Below are positions 8,056 through 15,237 of a stretch of 31,792 nucleotides of DNA, in pieces. Source of the stretch: an uncultured Oscillospiraceae bacterium (lineage in GTDB: Bacteria > Bacillota > Clostridia > Oscillospirales > Oscillospiraceae). Under the pieces are notes generated by a model. The model saw only the letters and a program-made list of their open reading frames with translations. It did not search any database and was not told the DNA's origin. Made by a program: the position numbers and the translations under genes. Where the stretch lies: the NCBI GenBank assembly GCA_934546685.1, contig CAKTEB010000020.1, positions 1-31,792 on the forward strand, given 5' to 3'. Each line of letters opens with the position of its first letter. Position 1 is the stretch's first letter.

Positions 8056-8280
8056 TTACTTGTTATTTCGGCATTGGCATTGAGCGGAACTTCCAAACGA
8101 AAGATAGTGTGGTTTTGGGGCACTGGATCTGTGCAGTTTCCCGTTTTGCTTATATTCTGAGTACCAGTACCTCAGTGCAGTGTATGACGGATATCCCAGC
8201 TCAGAGACAACTGCCCCTTCACTGAAACCTGATTCGATGTATAGCTGCACTGCTTTCATGTGTTCTTCTAGGGTATACAT
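8056..8280 (-). pseudogene. IS3-family transposase OrfA fragment
   Basis: The first about 55 residues (MYTLEEHMKAVQLYIESGFS, then ELGYPSYTALRYWYSEYKQNGKLH) are the helix-turn-helix start of an IS3-family OrfA, which binds the element's ends. After SSAPKP the reading leaves the family and soon stops, indicating a frameshift or deletion. No OrfB with its DDE domain is present. A ribosome site (GGAAGGAAAT region) precedes the ATG. It cannot transpose on its own. Confidence 0.7.
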
Positions 8281-8597
8281 TTCCTTCCTCCTATGACCTC
8301 ATTTGGTCTAGGATTCTGTCCGCACCCCCTTTACATCGGAAAGAAGATTACGATTCCAATGAGCCATTTCACGGAACCGTGGTGCTCTAAAACGAGTACA
8401 GGATTTCCGAATCTGTGCGATATTGCACGGCTCCGTGAAAATCCACGCAATTCCGTAAAATCGGTAGGTGCCCGCTGTGAGCAGCGCTTCCTGATCTACT
8501 TTTGGCCGGGTCTGAAGCAGCGTTGGTGCATCCACGAAACCGTGAAGTCAATTTCTTATATACGATAGAAATGACACAATTCAATGCAGGAGGTTCT
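8281..8597. other. Gene-poor spacer between element remnants
   Basis: Short open frames occur on both strands (for example 8293-8568 plus and 8308-8535 minus) but show no recognisable domain. The stretch holds three related short palindromes (listed separately) and the ribosome site of the broken gene at 8598. Confidence 0.4.
8370..8544. repeat. Three related CACGG-type palindromes
   Basis: CACGGAACCGTG (8370-8381), CACGGCTCCGTG (8426-8437) and CACGAAACCGTG (8533-8544) share CACG and CCGTG arms. The first and last sit at the two ends of the block, as inverted termini would, but no transposase frame lies between. They could be protein-binding sites or remnants of a small repeat element. Confidence 0.4.
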
Positions 8598-8719
8598 ATG
8601 AGCATCCGAAACGAAATCAAGGCCCAGATCGTCCGGGCGGGATTCACCATGCAGGAAGTGGTGAGCTGGCCGATGTGCTGGGCTATGACATCGTATGGAA
8701 GAAGCGAAAGGATTCTTAA
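8598..8719 (+). pseudogene. Internally deleted small mobile-element protein
   Basis: It begins MSIRNEIKAQIVRAGFTMQE, with AGGAGG 4 bases before the ATG. A short way on, a second frame reads ELADVLGYDIVWKKRKDS and stops at 8719. I recall both pieces as the start and end of one conserved small protein of about 70 residues found on gut Firmicutes elements. Here the middle is gone and the frames no longer match. The break falls at a GTGGT(G)AGCTGG stretch, so deletion between short direct repeats is likely. Its function is not known to me. Confidence 0.6.
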
Positions 8720-8793
8720 CTAATCCCACACCGCCTGGGAATAGATCGGCGGTAAAATGTGAAAAATATTACCATTGAAGGAGCGTGACGCAT

Positions 8794-9057
8794 TTGGAAA
8801 TGAACGTCAGAGATGATAAGAAGATTGTTGAAATTTGGCTCACCAACGCGGAAAAGAATGACCCGGTGCTCCGGGAAAAATTAAAGGATGTCTACGCCGA
8901 ATATAAGGCGAAAAAGTATCTGGTGGCGGTGTTTGAGTCCGGTTCGGCAGACCTCTACCAGTGTACAAGAGATCTGCTGATCTATAATCGCAGGCGCAGC
9001 GCTCAGCGGGCAGTACAGCAGGAGAAAAAACAGCGATCCACATCCATGGAGCGGTAA
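8794..9057 (+). CDS. Small conserved protein of unknown function, element-associated
   Basis: This protein of about 87 residues is charged (MNVRDDKKIVEIWLTNAEKN, then YKAKKYLVAVFESGSADLYQ, ending in a Lys/Arg/Gln-rich tail). I recall similar small proteins on integrative elements of gut Firmicutes but know no function. Three starts are possible. AAGGAG at 8778-8783 is too close to the GTG at 8785, is well placed (10 bases) for the TTG at 8794, and is far from the ATG at 8800. TTG is chosen. A hairpin follows the stop. It seems intact, unlike its upstream neighbour, and has no membrane segment. Confidence 0.65.
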   Translation: MEMNVRDDKKIVEIWLTNAEKNDPVLREKLKDVYAEYKAKKYLVAVFESGSADLYQCTRDLLIYNRRRSAQRAVQQEKKQRSTSMER

Positions 9058-9065
9058 TGCAAAGA

Positions 9066-9087
9066 GCGGAAGGGTTACGCCTTCCGC
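9066..9087 (+). terminator. Hairpin after the small conserved gene
   Basis: GCGGAAGG and CCTTCCGC (perfect 8-bp stem, 6-base loop) lie directly after the stop at 9057. The T run is weak and delayed, so termination is likely but not certain. Confidence 0.55.
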
Positions 9088-9135
9088 CCGCGATTTATTT
9101 CAATATAAGTTGCTATCGAAGCATGAAGAAAGTAA

Positions 9136-9158
9136 ACTGCCTACAAATTGTAGTCAGT
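9136..9158 (-). terminator. Likely terminator of the toxin-antitoxin operon
   Basis: On the minus strand ACTG-A-CTACA, a short loop, TGTAG-G-CAGT forms a hairpin with one internal mismatch, followed by TTTACTTTCTT. It lies about 33 bases past the toxin stop codon. Confidence 0.5.
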
Positions 9159-9190
9159 TGAAAGCACAAAAAGAAAAAGAGGGGACATTG

Positions 9191-9568
9191 TTATAGGAGA
9201 TGTGCCCTGATCCAGGAGAGCAGTTCCTGCTCCTGGGCCTCCCCGGCGGCAATGGCGATGAACATATCCGCCAGCTCACCGGGCAGCAAGTGGAGCGAAT
9301 AGCCGTTCCATTTGAGGAGCAGCTGCGTCATTAGCGCGCCGATCCGCTTGTTTCCGTCCAGAAAGGCGTGGTTTGCCGCAAGGCCGTAGCCCAGCCGGGC
9401 GATCTTTTCCACGTCGGTGGGAAATAACTCCTGGCCCCCAAAGGATTGTATCGGTGCGGCGATGGCGGCCTCCAGGCCGGAGGGATCCCGCAGGCCGTCG
9501 ATGCCCCCGGTGGCGGCGATGACCCGGCTGTGCAGCAGGATCACATCTTCAGCAGTAACCCAAATCAT
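9191..9568 (-). CDS. doc: Doc-type (Fic-fold) toxin
   Basis: This 125-residue protein carries the Doc signature HAFLDGNKR at residues 67-75. Doc toxins phosphorylate elongation factor Tu and stop translation; His and the Asn-Lys-Arg end of the motif form the active site, and all are intact. Length matches phage P1 Doc (126 residues). The start overlaps the antitoxin stop by 4 bases, so the two are translationally coupled. The upstream partner is RelB/DinJ-like rather than the classical Phd. It lies among element remnants, where such modules often stabilise the element. It should be active when freed from the antitoxin. Confidence 0.92.
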   Translation of the reverse strand: MIWVTAEDVILLHSRVIAATGGIDGLRDPSGLEAAIAAPIQSFGGQELFPTDVEKIARLGYGLAANHAFLDGNKRIGALMTQLLLKWNGYSLHLLPGELADMFIAIAAGEAQEQELLSWIRAHLL

Positions 9569-9816
9569 TCTGCCATCCTCCTGTAGTCACCGGCAAAGGC
9601 TGTGAGCATTTCATCGGCATCTGCCAGCATCTTCTCCTGCGTGACGGCAGGCTCTGGTTCACGGATCGTCACCGGGAACGGCATGCCCTTGGCCCGCACA
9701 AAGGCGTTGGCGAAAAGATTAAATGCGGTAGAGGGGGTCATCCCCAGCTGGGCGCAGATGGATGACATCTGGGCCTTTACCTCCGAGTCCATGCGGAACG
9801 TCATATTTGTGTCCAT
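9565..9816 (-). CDS. RelB/DinJ-family antitoxin
   Basis: This 83-residue protein has the ribbon-helix-helix of RelB/DinJ antitoxins: NMTFRMDSEVKAQMSSICAQ, then LGMTPSTAFNLFANAFV and the GMPFPV end of the DNA-binding part. The C-terminal 35 residues should wrap the toxin. The ATG at 9816 is chosen over an upstream extension to 9867 because AAGGAGGTG lies 6 bases before it and the extension runs through the promoter. It probably represses its own promoter together with Doc. The RelB-type antitoxin with a Doc-type toxin is a mixed pairing. Confidence 0.9.
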   Translation of the reverse strand: MDTNMTFRMDSEVKAQMSSICAQLGMTPSTAFNLFANAFVRAKGMPFPVTIREPEPAVTQEKMLADADEMLTAFAGDYRRMAE

Positions 9817-9838
9817 ATCGGCACCTCCTTGCACGGCA

Positions 9839-9867
9839 AGTATATTACATATTATGTGCAATGTCAA
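9839..9867 (-). promoter_or_regulatory. Strong promoter and operator of the toxin-antitoxin operon
   Basis: On the minus strand TTGACA (9867-9862), a 17-base spacer and TATACT (9844-9839) form a near-consensus sigma-A promoter. The spacer holds ACATA-A-TATGT, an inverted repeat in the place expected for antitoxin binding. Confidence 0.75.
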
Positions 9868-10016
9868 ATGGGATCAATCTTTTGATACAACCTCCATCCG
9901 CAAAAAATGGCGCTTGCCAAAGATCCCAAAACTGTGTACAATATTATCTATAATACACTGTATACCGAAAGATAAATATGATATAGAATTACGTTACAGA
10001 CGAGGGGAGGACACAT

Positions 10017-10310
10017 ATGAACAACATAGAGAATGACGGCATCCAGCTTTTTGAGGATCAGAAGATCCGTGTGGCCTGGGATGAGCAGCAGGAGGAATGG
10101 TCCTTCTCTGTTGTGGATGTTGTGGCAGTTCTGACGGAACAGCCGACCTATGATGGGGCGAGAAACTACTGGAAGGTGCTGAAAAAACGCCTCTCAGACG
10201 AGGGCTCCCAGTTGGTTACTGAATGTAACCAACTGAAAATGAAGTCCCCTAAGGCAGCTTGTAACGGATCTTGTGACCGATGCGGCGGAGTTGCCGGAAA
10301 ACGTAGATAA
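10017..10310 (+). pseudogene. Truncated phage antirepressor-like (BRO-N family) gene
   Basis: The first 70 residues (QLFEDQKIRVAWDEQQEEWS, FSVVDVVAVLTEQPTYDGAR, NYWKVLKKRLSDEGSQLVTE) are a typical BRO-N/antirepressor start. The family reading ends at about 10240. The next frame carries a natural-looking tail (LVTDAAELPENVDNTGG), so an internal deletion with frameshift joined the gene's two ends. Intact relatives are about 200-280 residues and act in phage or element gene switching. AGGGGAGG precedes the ATG. The shortened product may still fold as a small BRO-N domain but is probably inactive. Confidence 0.65.
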
Positions 10311-10327
10311 CACTGGAGGAAATGATA

Positions 10328-11344
10328 ATGGGAAATGAACTAGCAAATCAGGGTGAAATCCTTCTTTACAGCGACGAGAGCGGAAAAGAATTTATCAATG
10401 TTGTGTTCAAGGATGAGACGTTTTGGCTGACGCAAAAGGCCATGGCCGAACTATTCGGCTGTACCCCGGAAAACATCCTGCAACATCTGAAAAACATATA
10501 CGCCGAGGAAGAGCTGACTCCCGACGCAACTACTAAGAAATTCTTAGTAGTTCGCAGAGAGGGCAGCCGCGATGTGCAGCGCAGCATTGACCACTACAAC
10601 CTTGATGCCATCATCGCTGTGGGCTATCGCGTCAACTCCAAGAAGGCCACCCGCTTCCGCCAGTGGGCAACCAAAACCCTAAAGGAGTACATTCAAAAGG
10701 GCTTTGTCCTCAATGACGAGATGATGAAAAACGGGCGGCCCTTTGGCAAAGATTACTTTGATGAATTGCTGGAACGCATCCGAGAGATTCGAGCCAGTGA
10801 GCGCCGAGCCTATCAGAAGATTGCGGATGTGTTTGAGCAGTGTAGCTACGACTATGACAAAAACAGCGAGACCACCAAAGCCTTTTATGCGTTTGTGCAG
10901 AATAAGCTCCACTATGCTGTAACCGGGAAAACAGCGGCGGAGCTGATTTCCGAGAGGGCTACCCTAGACAGCCCCACCATGGGCCTCACCACATGGAAGG
11001 GCGCTCCCGACGGAAAAATCCTGAAAAGTGATACGCTGGTGGCAAAGAACTATCTCAATCAGAAAGAGCTGTCCCGGCTGAATCGTTTGGTGACAATGTT
11101 CATCGACTACGCAGAGCTGATGGCGGAGGATGAGCAGCTCATGTCCATGCAGGACTGGCTAAGCGAGACAGACCGTTTCCTCTCCAACAACCGTCGTCAG
11201 GTATTGAACAACAAGGGACATATCTCTCGGGAGGCCGCCGTGAAAAAGGTCGGGGCGATCTACGAGGAGTTCCGAAAAAAGCAGGACGCGGCATATATTT
11301 CTGAATTTGATCGGCAAACCGAGAAATATCTCAAAGGTGAATAA
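10328..11344 (+). CDS. RhuM-family protein
   Basis: This 338-residue protein matches the RhuM family (named from a Salmonella pathogenicity-island gene of unknown role): FWLTQKAMAELFGCTPENIL near the N-terminus, YNLDAIIAVGYRVNSKKATR in the middle, and a long helical C-terminal half with NKLHYAVTGKTAAELI. The first part resembles KilA/BRO-like DNA-binding segments, so a regulatory or defence role on mobile elements is often suggested but not shown. Of two nearby ATGs (10322, 10328), the second has the better 8-base distance to GGAGG. It lies 2 bases before the recombinase start and is probably cotranscribed. Length is normal and it appears intact. Confidence 0.85.
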   Translation: MGNELANQGEILLYSDESGKEFINVVFKDETFWLTQKAMAELFGCTPENILQHLKNIYAEEELTPDATTKKFLVVRREGSRDVQRSIDHYNLDAIIAVGYRVNSKKATRFRQWATKTLKEYIQKGFVLNDEMMKNGRPFGKDYFDELLERIREIRASERRAYQKIADVFEQCSYDYDKNSETTKAFYAFVQNKLHYAVTGKTAAELISERATLDSPTMGLTTWKGAPDGKILKSDTLVAKNYLNQKELSRLNRLVTMFIDYAELMAEDEQLMSMQDWLSETDRFLSNNRRQVLNNKGHISREAAVKKVGAIYEEFRKKQDAAYISEFDRQTEKYLKGE

Positions 11345-11346
11345 AC

Positions 11347-13494
11347 ATGACTGAAACATTCGACATTGCGGGCTACGCCCGCATTTCCGTGGACGATGAG
11401 CTGGATCAAAAGAACATCTCCATTGAAAACCAGAAATCCATCATTGAGGATTATGTAAAGCACTATTTCCCCGGCAGCCGCCTGACCTTCTTCGAGGATC
11501 GGGACCGCTCCGGCTACACCTTCGAGCAGCGGGAAGGCTATCAGGAGATGCGCCGGGGGCTCATGAGCCGTAAATACGACATCCTGATCGTCAAGGACTT
11601 CTCCCGCTTCTCCCGCCGGAATTCCCGGGGACTGGTGGAGCTGGAGGATCTCCGGGATGCGGGCATCCGCATTATCTCCATTGGCGACGGCATCGACTTC
11701 CCCAGCGGGGACGACTGGCTGAAGATCCAAATCCAATTTCTCATGAACGAGATGCCGGTCACGGACACCTCACGGAAGGTGCGGAACGTCATCAAGCGGC
11801 GGCAGGCGGACGGCGAATGGCTCTGCGCCGCCCCCTACGGCTATCTCATCAACAGCCGCAAGGAGTTTGAGATCATCCCCACGGAGGCGGAGATCGTCCG
11901 CAGAATTTTCGACCTCTACAACAACGAGGGCTGGGGCTACAAGAAGATTGCCAACCATCTCACAGACATGGGCGTTCCAACCCCGCGGATGTCCGAGCAG
12001 ATGCGCAAGGAGGCGGAAGGCAAGGAGTGCAGGCGGCAGACCAAGGCAGCCTGGGCCATTGTGACCATTCAGACGATTCTGGACAACGACTTCTACATTG
12101 GCACCCTCCGGCAGGGAAAATACACTCGCGCCAAAATCAACGGCAAGGAGATCAAGCGGGACGATGGGGAGCATATCGTCATTGAGAACCACCACCAGCC
12201 CATCGTTGACTACCGCACCTTCGCCACCACCCGTGCCCTGCGGGAAAAGCGCACCCGTTCCAACTACCGGGGTGTGAAGGTCAACGACAATGTATACTCC
12301 GGCTTCCTCCAGTGCGGGGACTGCGGCAGTCCCATGTTCGCCATGAGCCGCAGCGACCTGTCCCCGGCCTACACCTGCGGCACCTATCACCGCCGTGGTC
12401 TCAAGGGCTGTACCAGCCACCACATCCGGGTGGACAAGCTGGACGAGCTGCTGAAAACCTATGTGCGGAAGCTGGCGGACAATTCCGCCGCCATGCTGTC
12501 GGAGCTCAACGAGGAGCTGAAGCGGGAAAACGATCAGGTGGCGGAGACGGAGCAGTCCGCCGACAATCTGGCAGAGGTGCTGGAGGATCTCTATGAGGAA
12601 TTGAAGGTTACGAAGCGCCAGCGCATCCGTGACATTATGAAGCACCCGGAAAACGAGGAAGCACTGGACGCCATGTACGACGAAATGGAATCCGAGCTGC
12701 AAAAGAAAATCAGCGGCCTGAACCATGAAATCGACCTGCTGTCCGACAAGCGCAATACCATCATTCAGGTGAACCGCACCGCGAAAAATGCCATTGACGT
12801 ATTCCACGATATTCTGGAAAAGGACAAGCTGGAGCGCAATGATCTGGAGCTGCTGATCGATCAGATTCTCGTCTACGAGGACCATTTGGAGATCAAGCTC
12901 CAGCCGGACATCGACACGATCCTCCAGTGTACCATGGAGAACGCCATAAATTTTGAGGAAGGCACGGGAAATATCGAGACCACGCTGATCCAGTCCTCTA
13001 AGAAGCACGAGGACAAGGTTTTCCGTGTCAATGTTATCAGCAACGGCGACCCCTTAGAGATCTTCACAGAAAAAGACGGCGAAGTGATTTTCAAAAAATA
13101 CTCCCCCATGGGGGAGCTGGGAGAGTTCGCGGCGCAGATCTGCGACAGCCTGGGGCGCAACACCGGGCGCATTGCTGCGGTCTCCGATCGGGACGCCATC
13201 ATTGCCCTCAGCGGCGCGCCCAAGCGGGATCTCATTGACAAGCAGAATTCTCGAGAGCTGGAGCAGATCATGGAGCAGCGCAAATCCTACCGCTACTCCG
13301 GCGGCAGCCGGCTCCGGGCGGCGGAGAGCGTGGAAGGCTACTATCTGGGCGTTGCCTCGCCGATCCTCTCCGGCGGCGATCTCATGGGCTGCGTGATGGT
13401 CCTGATGGACGACAAGTCCGCACCGGTGGGCGAGACCGAACAGAAGATCTGCCAGACCGTAGCTGGCTTTTTGGGCCAGCAGATGGAGTCCTGA
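11347..13494 (+). CDS. Large serine recombinase fused in frame to the C-terminal part of SpoVT
   Basis: This is a 715-residue chimera. Residues 1-150 are the resolvase catalytic domain, with the nucleophile serine in GYARIS and active-site arginines around DRDRSGY and KDFSRFSRR. A recombinase domain (about 160-290), a zinc ribbon (CGDCGSPMF to GLKGCTSHH) and a coiled coil (about 380-480) follow, the Tn4451/TnpX-like layout. From about residue 567 (GDPLEIFTEKDGEVIFKKYS to PMGELGEFAAQICDSL, and GFLGQQMES at the end) it is SpoVT, missing only the first about 30 residues (its AbrB DNA-binding part). Integration inside spoVT explains this. The recombinase part looks complete; its original C-terminus lies at the other element end. 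AAAGGTG precedes the ATG. Confidence 0.88.
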   Translation: MTETFDIAGYARISVDDELDQKNISIENQKSIIEDYVKHYFPGSRLTFFEDRDRSGYTFEQREGYQEMRRGLMSRKYDILIVKDFSRFSRRNSRGLVELEDLRDAGIRIISIGDGIDFPSGDDWLKIQIQFLMNEMPVTDTSRKVRNVIKRRQADGEWLCAAPYGYLINSRKEFEIIPTEAEIVRRIFDLYNNEGWGYKKIANHLTDMGVPTPRMSEQMRKEAEGKECRRQTKAAWAIVTIQTILDNDFYIGTLRQGKYTRAKINGKEIKRDDGEHIVIENHHQPIVDYRTFATTRALREKRTRSNYRGVKVNDNVYSGFLQCGDCGSPMFAMSRSDLSPAYTCGTYHRRGLKGCTSHHIRVDKLDELLKTYVRKLADNSAAMLSELNEELKRENDQVAETEQSADNLAEVLEDLYEELKVTKRQRIRDIMKHPENEEALDAMYDEMESELQKKISGLNHEIDLLSDKRNTIIQVNRTAKNAIDVFHDILEKDKLERNDLELLIDQILVYEDHLEIKLQPDIDTILQCTMENAINFEEGTGNIETTLIQSSKKHEDKVFRVNVISNGDPLEIFTEKDGEVIFKKYSPMGELGEFAAQICDSLGRNTGRIAAVSDRDAIIALSGAPKRDLIDKQNSRELEQIMEQRKSYRYSGGSRLRAAESVEGYYLGVASPILSGGDLMGCVMVLMDDKSAPVGETEQKICQTVAGFLGQQMES
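13044..13494 (+). pseudogene. spoVT: 3' part of spoVT, displaced from its start by the element
   Basis: These about 150 codons encode the conserved hinge (GDPLEIF, KKYSPMGELGEF) and the full GAF domain of stage V sporulation protein T, which sets late forespore gene expression in spore formers. The AbrB-type DNA-binding domain expected directly upstream is replaced by recombinase sequence. The junction is close to GGCGACCCC at 13045-13053. Without its N-terminus the protein cannot bind DNA unless the element excises. No 5' part of spoVT is seen elsewhere in the window. Confidence 0.8.
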
Positions 13495-13500
13495 CGCCAA

Positions 13501-13530
13501 AAGGCCGCTGCGTTTTGCCGCAGCGGCCTT
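13501..13530 (+). terminator. Terminator after spoVT
   Basis: A perfect 12-bp stem (AAGGCCGCTGCG with CGCAGCGGCCTT) and 6-base loop lie 6 bases after the stop. It is between convergent genes; on the minus strand it is followed by TTGGCG only, so it serves the plus strand best. Confidence 0.8.
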
Positions 13531-13546
13531 GCTCGTTTGATTCGAT

Positions 13547-14461
13547 TCAATCGATATGGGACTGGAAGAAGGAAAGCATATCCTCCAGGGCCTTCATCTC
13601 CTGCCAGCCGAAGAAGCCATGGTATCCGCCGGGAACTACCTGTAGGGTGCAGTTCGGGAAGATGTCCTTGACCTTTTCGCTATAGCTGATGGGGGCGATG
13701 AAATCCGCGTCTCCGTGGAGGATCAGCACCGGGCCGCTGTAGGCCCTGCAGGCGCTTTCATAATCCAGAGACTGGGCCTCCCGAATAAAGCCGCGGCCAT
13801 AGGTATAGCCCGCAGCCTCCAGGGTCTCCGGGGGATCGAAGGGATTGAAAAAGGAGCCCAGCAGGAAGCCGTGGCGGGTGGTGTCTGCCACGCCGAAGCC
13901 GGGATACCACAGGCACATGGCCTTGATCTCGCTGCCCCGGCCCTTGGAGGCCAGCACCGCGTCCACCGCGCCCATGCTCTTGCCCACCATGAAGATGTTA
14001 TCCAGATCTGTGAACTCCAGGCCCTCCACGTAGTCCAGCATGGCGATTGTATCCTGTACCTCAGAGGAAATGGTCATGTCCGACTGAGCCCCATCGCTGG
14101 CGCCGTTTCCGTCGAAGTCAAAGCGGACACTGGCGATGCCGTTGTCCGCCAATACCCAGGCGATATCGTCGCACCAGCTCCGGTCAGTGTTGAGGCCGTG
14201 GAGCAGAATGGCCACGGGAATCTTCTCGTCATGATTCTTGGGGACGGTCAGCGTGCCCCGCAGGGTGTTGGAGCCGGACTGGCAGGTGACCTCTGACTGC
14301 ACCCACTGGGGCGCAGCGGGCATCTCCCGCTGGGGCTTATTTTCCCGGTAGTCGCTGTTATCATCTGCGGCAGAGGCAGTCAGAGTGCCGAAGGGCCCTG
14401 CCAGCACCAGCGCCAAGGCCAGGCCCGCCGCTAGAATTCTATGTAGGCTTAATTTCTTCAT
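13547..14461 (-). CDS. Secreted alpha/beta hydrolase
   Basis: This 304-residue protein has a signal peptide (residues 1-31, hydrophobic LAAGLALALVLAGP and cleavage near TASAA). An alpha/beta hydrolase fold follows: ILLHGLNTDRSW for the oxyanion region, nucleophile in GKSMGA (GxSxG), the acid in HGDADFIAP and the histidine in GGYHGF. Such enzymes cleave esters or remove amino-terminal residues; relatives include feruloyl-esterase-like and serine-aminopeptidase-like proteins. The substrate cannot be told. It is a single gene read toward the spoVT terminator. It lies just outside the element's right end and is ordinary chromosome. Confidence 0.85.
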   Translation of the reverse strand: MKKLSLHRILAAGLALALVLAGPFGTLTASAADDNSDYRENKPQREMPAAPQWVQSEVTCQSGSNTLRGTLTVPKNHDEKIPVAILLHGLNTDRSWCDDIAWVLADNGIASVRFDFDGNGASDGAQSDMTISSEVQDTIAMLDYVEGLEFTDLDNIFMVGKSMGAVDAVLASKGRGSEIKAMCLWYPGFGVADTTRHGFLLGSFFNPFDPPETLEAAGYTYGRGFIREAQSLDYESACRAYSGPVLILHGDADFIAPISYSEKVKDIFPNCTLQVVPGGYHGFFGWQEMKALEDMLSFFQSHID

Positions 14462-14623
14462 ATGAATCTACTCTCTCTTATCTTTGATATACCAAGGATA
14501 TCCCATGAATATGGATTTTCTTTCATGATTTTTTGAATATTATATAAATCCAATGTGAAGATGCTGTGTAGTCCCACAGAGAATGCGTGTTTTCATTTTT
14601 TTCACACACTTCCGTCATTCCTG

Positions 14624-14632
14624 TGGTATACT
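14624..14632 (+). promoter_or_regulatory. Extended -10 promoter of the thioredoxin pair
   Basis: TGG directly before TATACT (14627-14632) makes an extended -10. TTCACA at 14601-14606 is too far upstream (20 bases) to be an ideal -35. The first gene starts 36 bases later. Confidence 0.5.
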
Positions 14633-14667
14633 GTAGGCAGAAACCAAAGGTGGGAGGGACAGAATGT

Positions 14668-14868
14668 ATGGCAGTTAGACTCAATTCCGACGCCGAGATG
14701 GTCAGAACCGTCCGGGAAGGGCTCAAGCGCACCGGCGGCTACTGTCCCTGTCGGCTCCAGCATACGGAAGAAAACCGCTGCATCTGTCAGGAATTCCGGC
14801 AGCAGATCGCCGATCCTGACTTTGAAGGGTACTGCCACTGTATGCTGTACTATAAATCCAAGGACTAA
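14668..14868 (+). CDS. Small ferredoxin-thioredoxin reductase catalytic-like protein
   Basis: This 66-residue protein has the cysteine pattern of the ferredoxin-thioredoxin reductase catalytic (beta) chain: GYCPCR, CICQEF and GYCHCMLY. These three Cys-X-Cys groups normally carry a 4Fe-4S cluster next to a redox disulfide that reduces thioredoxin. Thioredoxin is the next gene, 13 bases on, which strongly supports the role. It is shorter than the plant/cyanobacterial chain (about 110 residues), and no partner chain is nearby. The ATG at 14668 follows GGGAGGG by 9 bases; an overlapping ATG at 14664 is in another frame. Confidence 0.8.
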   Translation: MAVRLNSDAEMVRTVREGLKRTGGYCPCRLQHTEENRCICQEFRQQIADPDFEGYCHCMLYYKSKD

Positions 14869-14881
14869 AGGAGGCATTTTT

Positions 14882-15187
14882 ATGTCTGTTATGACGATCA
14901 CAAAAGAGAATTTTGAGGCCCAGGTGCTGGGCAGCAAGGAGCCTGTCCTGGTGGACTTCTGGGCTTCCTGGTGCGGCCCCTGCCGGATGCTCTCTCCGGT
15001 GGTGGACGAGATTGCCGGGGAGCGGGAGGACATCAAGGTGGGCAAGATCAACGTGGACGAGCAGCCGGAGCTGGCCAGCCAGTTCGGCGTTATGAGCATC
15101 CCCACGCTAATCGTGTTCAAGGACGGCAAGGCCGCCGAGACCTCGGTGGGCGTGGTGCCCAAGGCAAAGATCCTTTCCATGCTCTAA
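14882..15187 (+). CDS. trxA: Thioredoxin
   Basis: This 101-residue thioredoxin has the active site WCGPC in VLVDFWASWCGPCRMLSP, the cis-proline region MSIPTLIVFKDG and the usual length. It reduces protein disulfides in the cytosol. AAGGAGG lies 7 bases before the ATG, and a strong terminator follows. It is paired with the mini ferredoxin-thioredoxin-reductase-like gene, which suggests ferredoxin-driven reduction instead of, or beside, an NADPH-thioredoxin reductase. Confidence 0.95.
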   Translation: MSVMTITKENFEAQVLGSKEPVLVDFWASWCGPCRMLSPVVDEIAGEREDIKVGKINVDEQPELASQFGVMSIPTLIVFKDGKAAETSVGVVPKAKILSML

Positions 15188-15200
15188 GCGCAATAAAAAG

Positions 15201-15237
15201 CGGACTGTCTCATTTGTGCGAGACAGTCCGTTTTTTT
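15201..15237. terminator. Strong bidirectional terminator
   Basis: A perfect 11-bp stem (CGGACTGTCTC with GAGACAGTCCG) has an 8-base loop and 7 T's on the plus strand. On the minus strand it is followed by CTTTTTATT, so it ends both the thioredoxin pair and the vitamin-transport operon. Confidence 0.92.

Noticed and set aside
8293..8568. 91-residue plus-strand frame as a gene
   Set aside because: It starts without a ribosome site, has no recognisable domain and lies in element debris.
9921..10000. Promoter of the BRO-like gene from TATAAT at 9949-9954
   Set aside because: No acceptable -35 at a proper distance, and the stretch is generally AT-rich, so the match may be chance.
11770..13008. 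412-residue open frame on the minus strand
   Set aside because: It lies opposite the serine recombinase, whose domains are clear. The frame is open because of GC-rich third positions.
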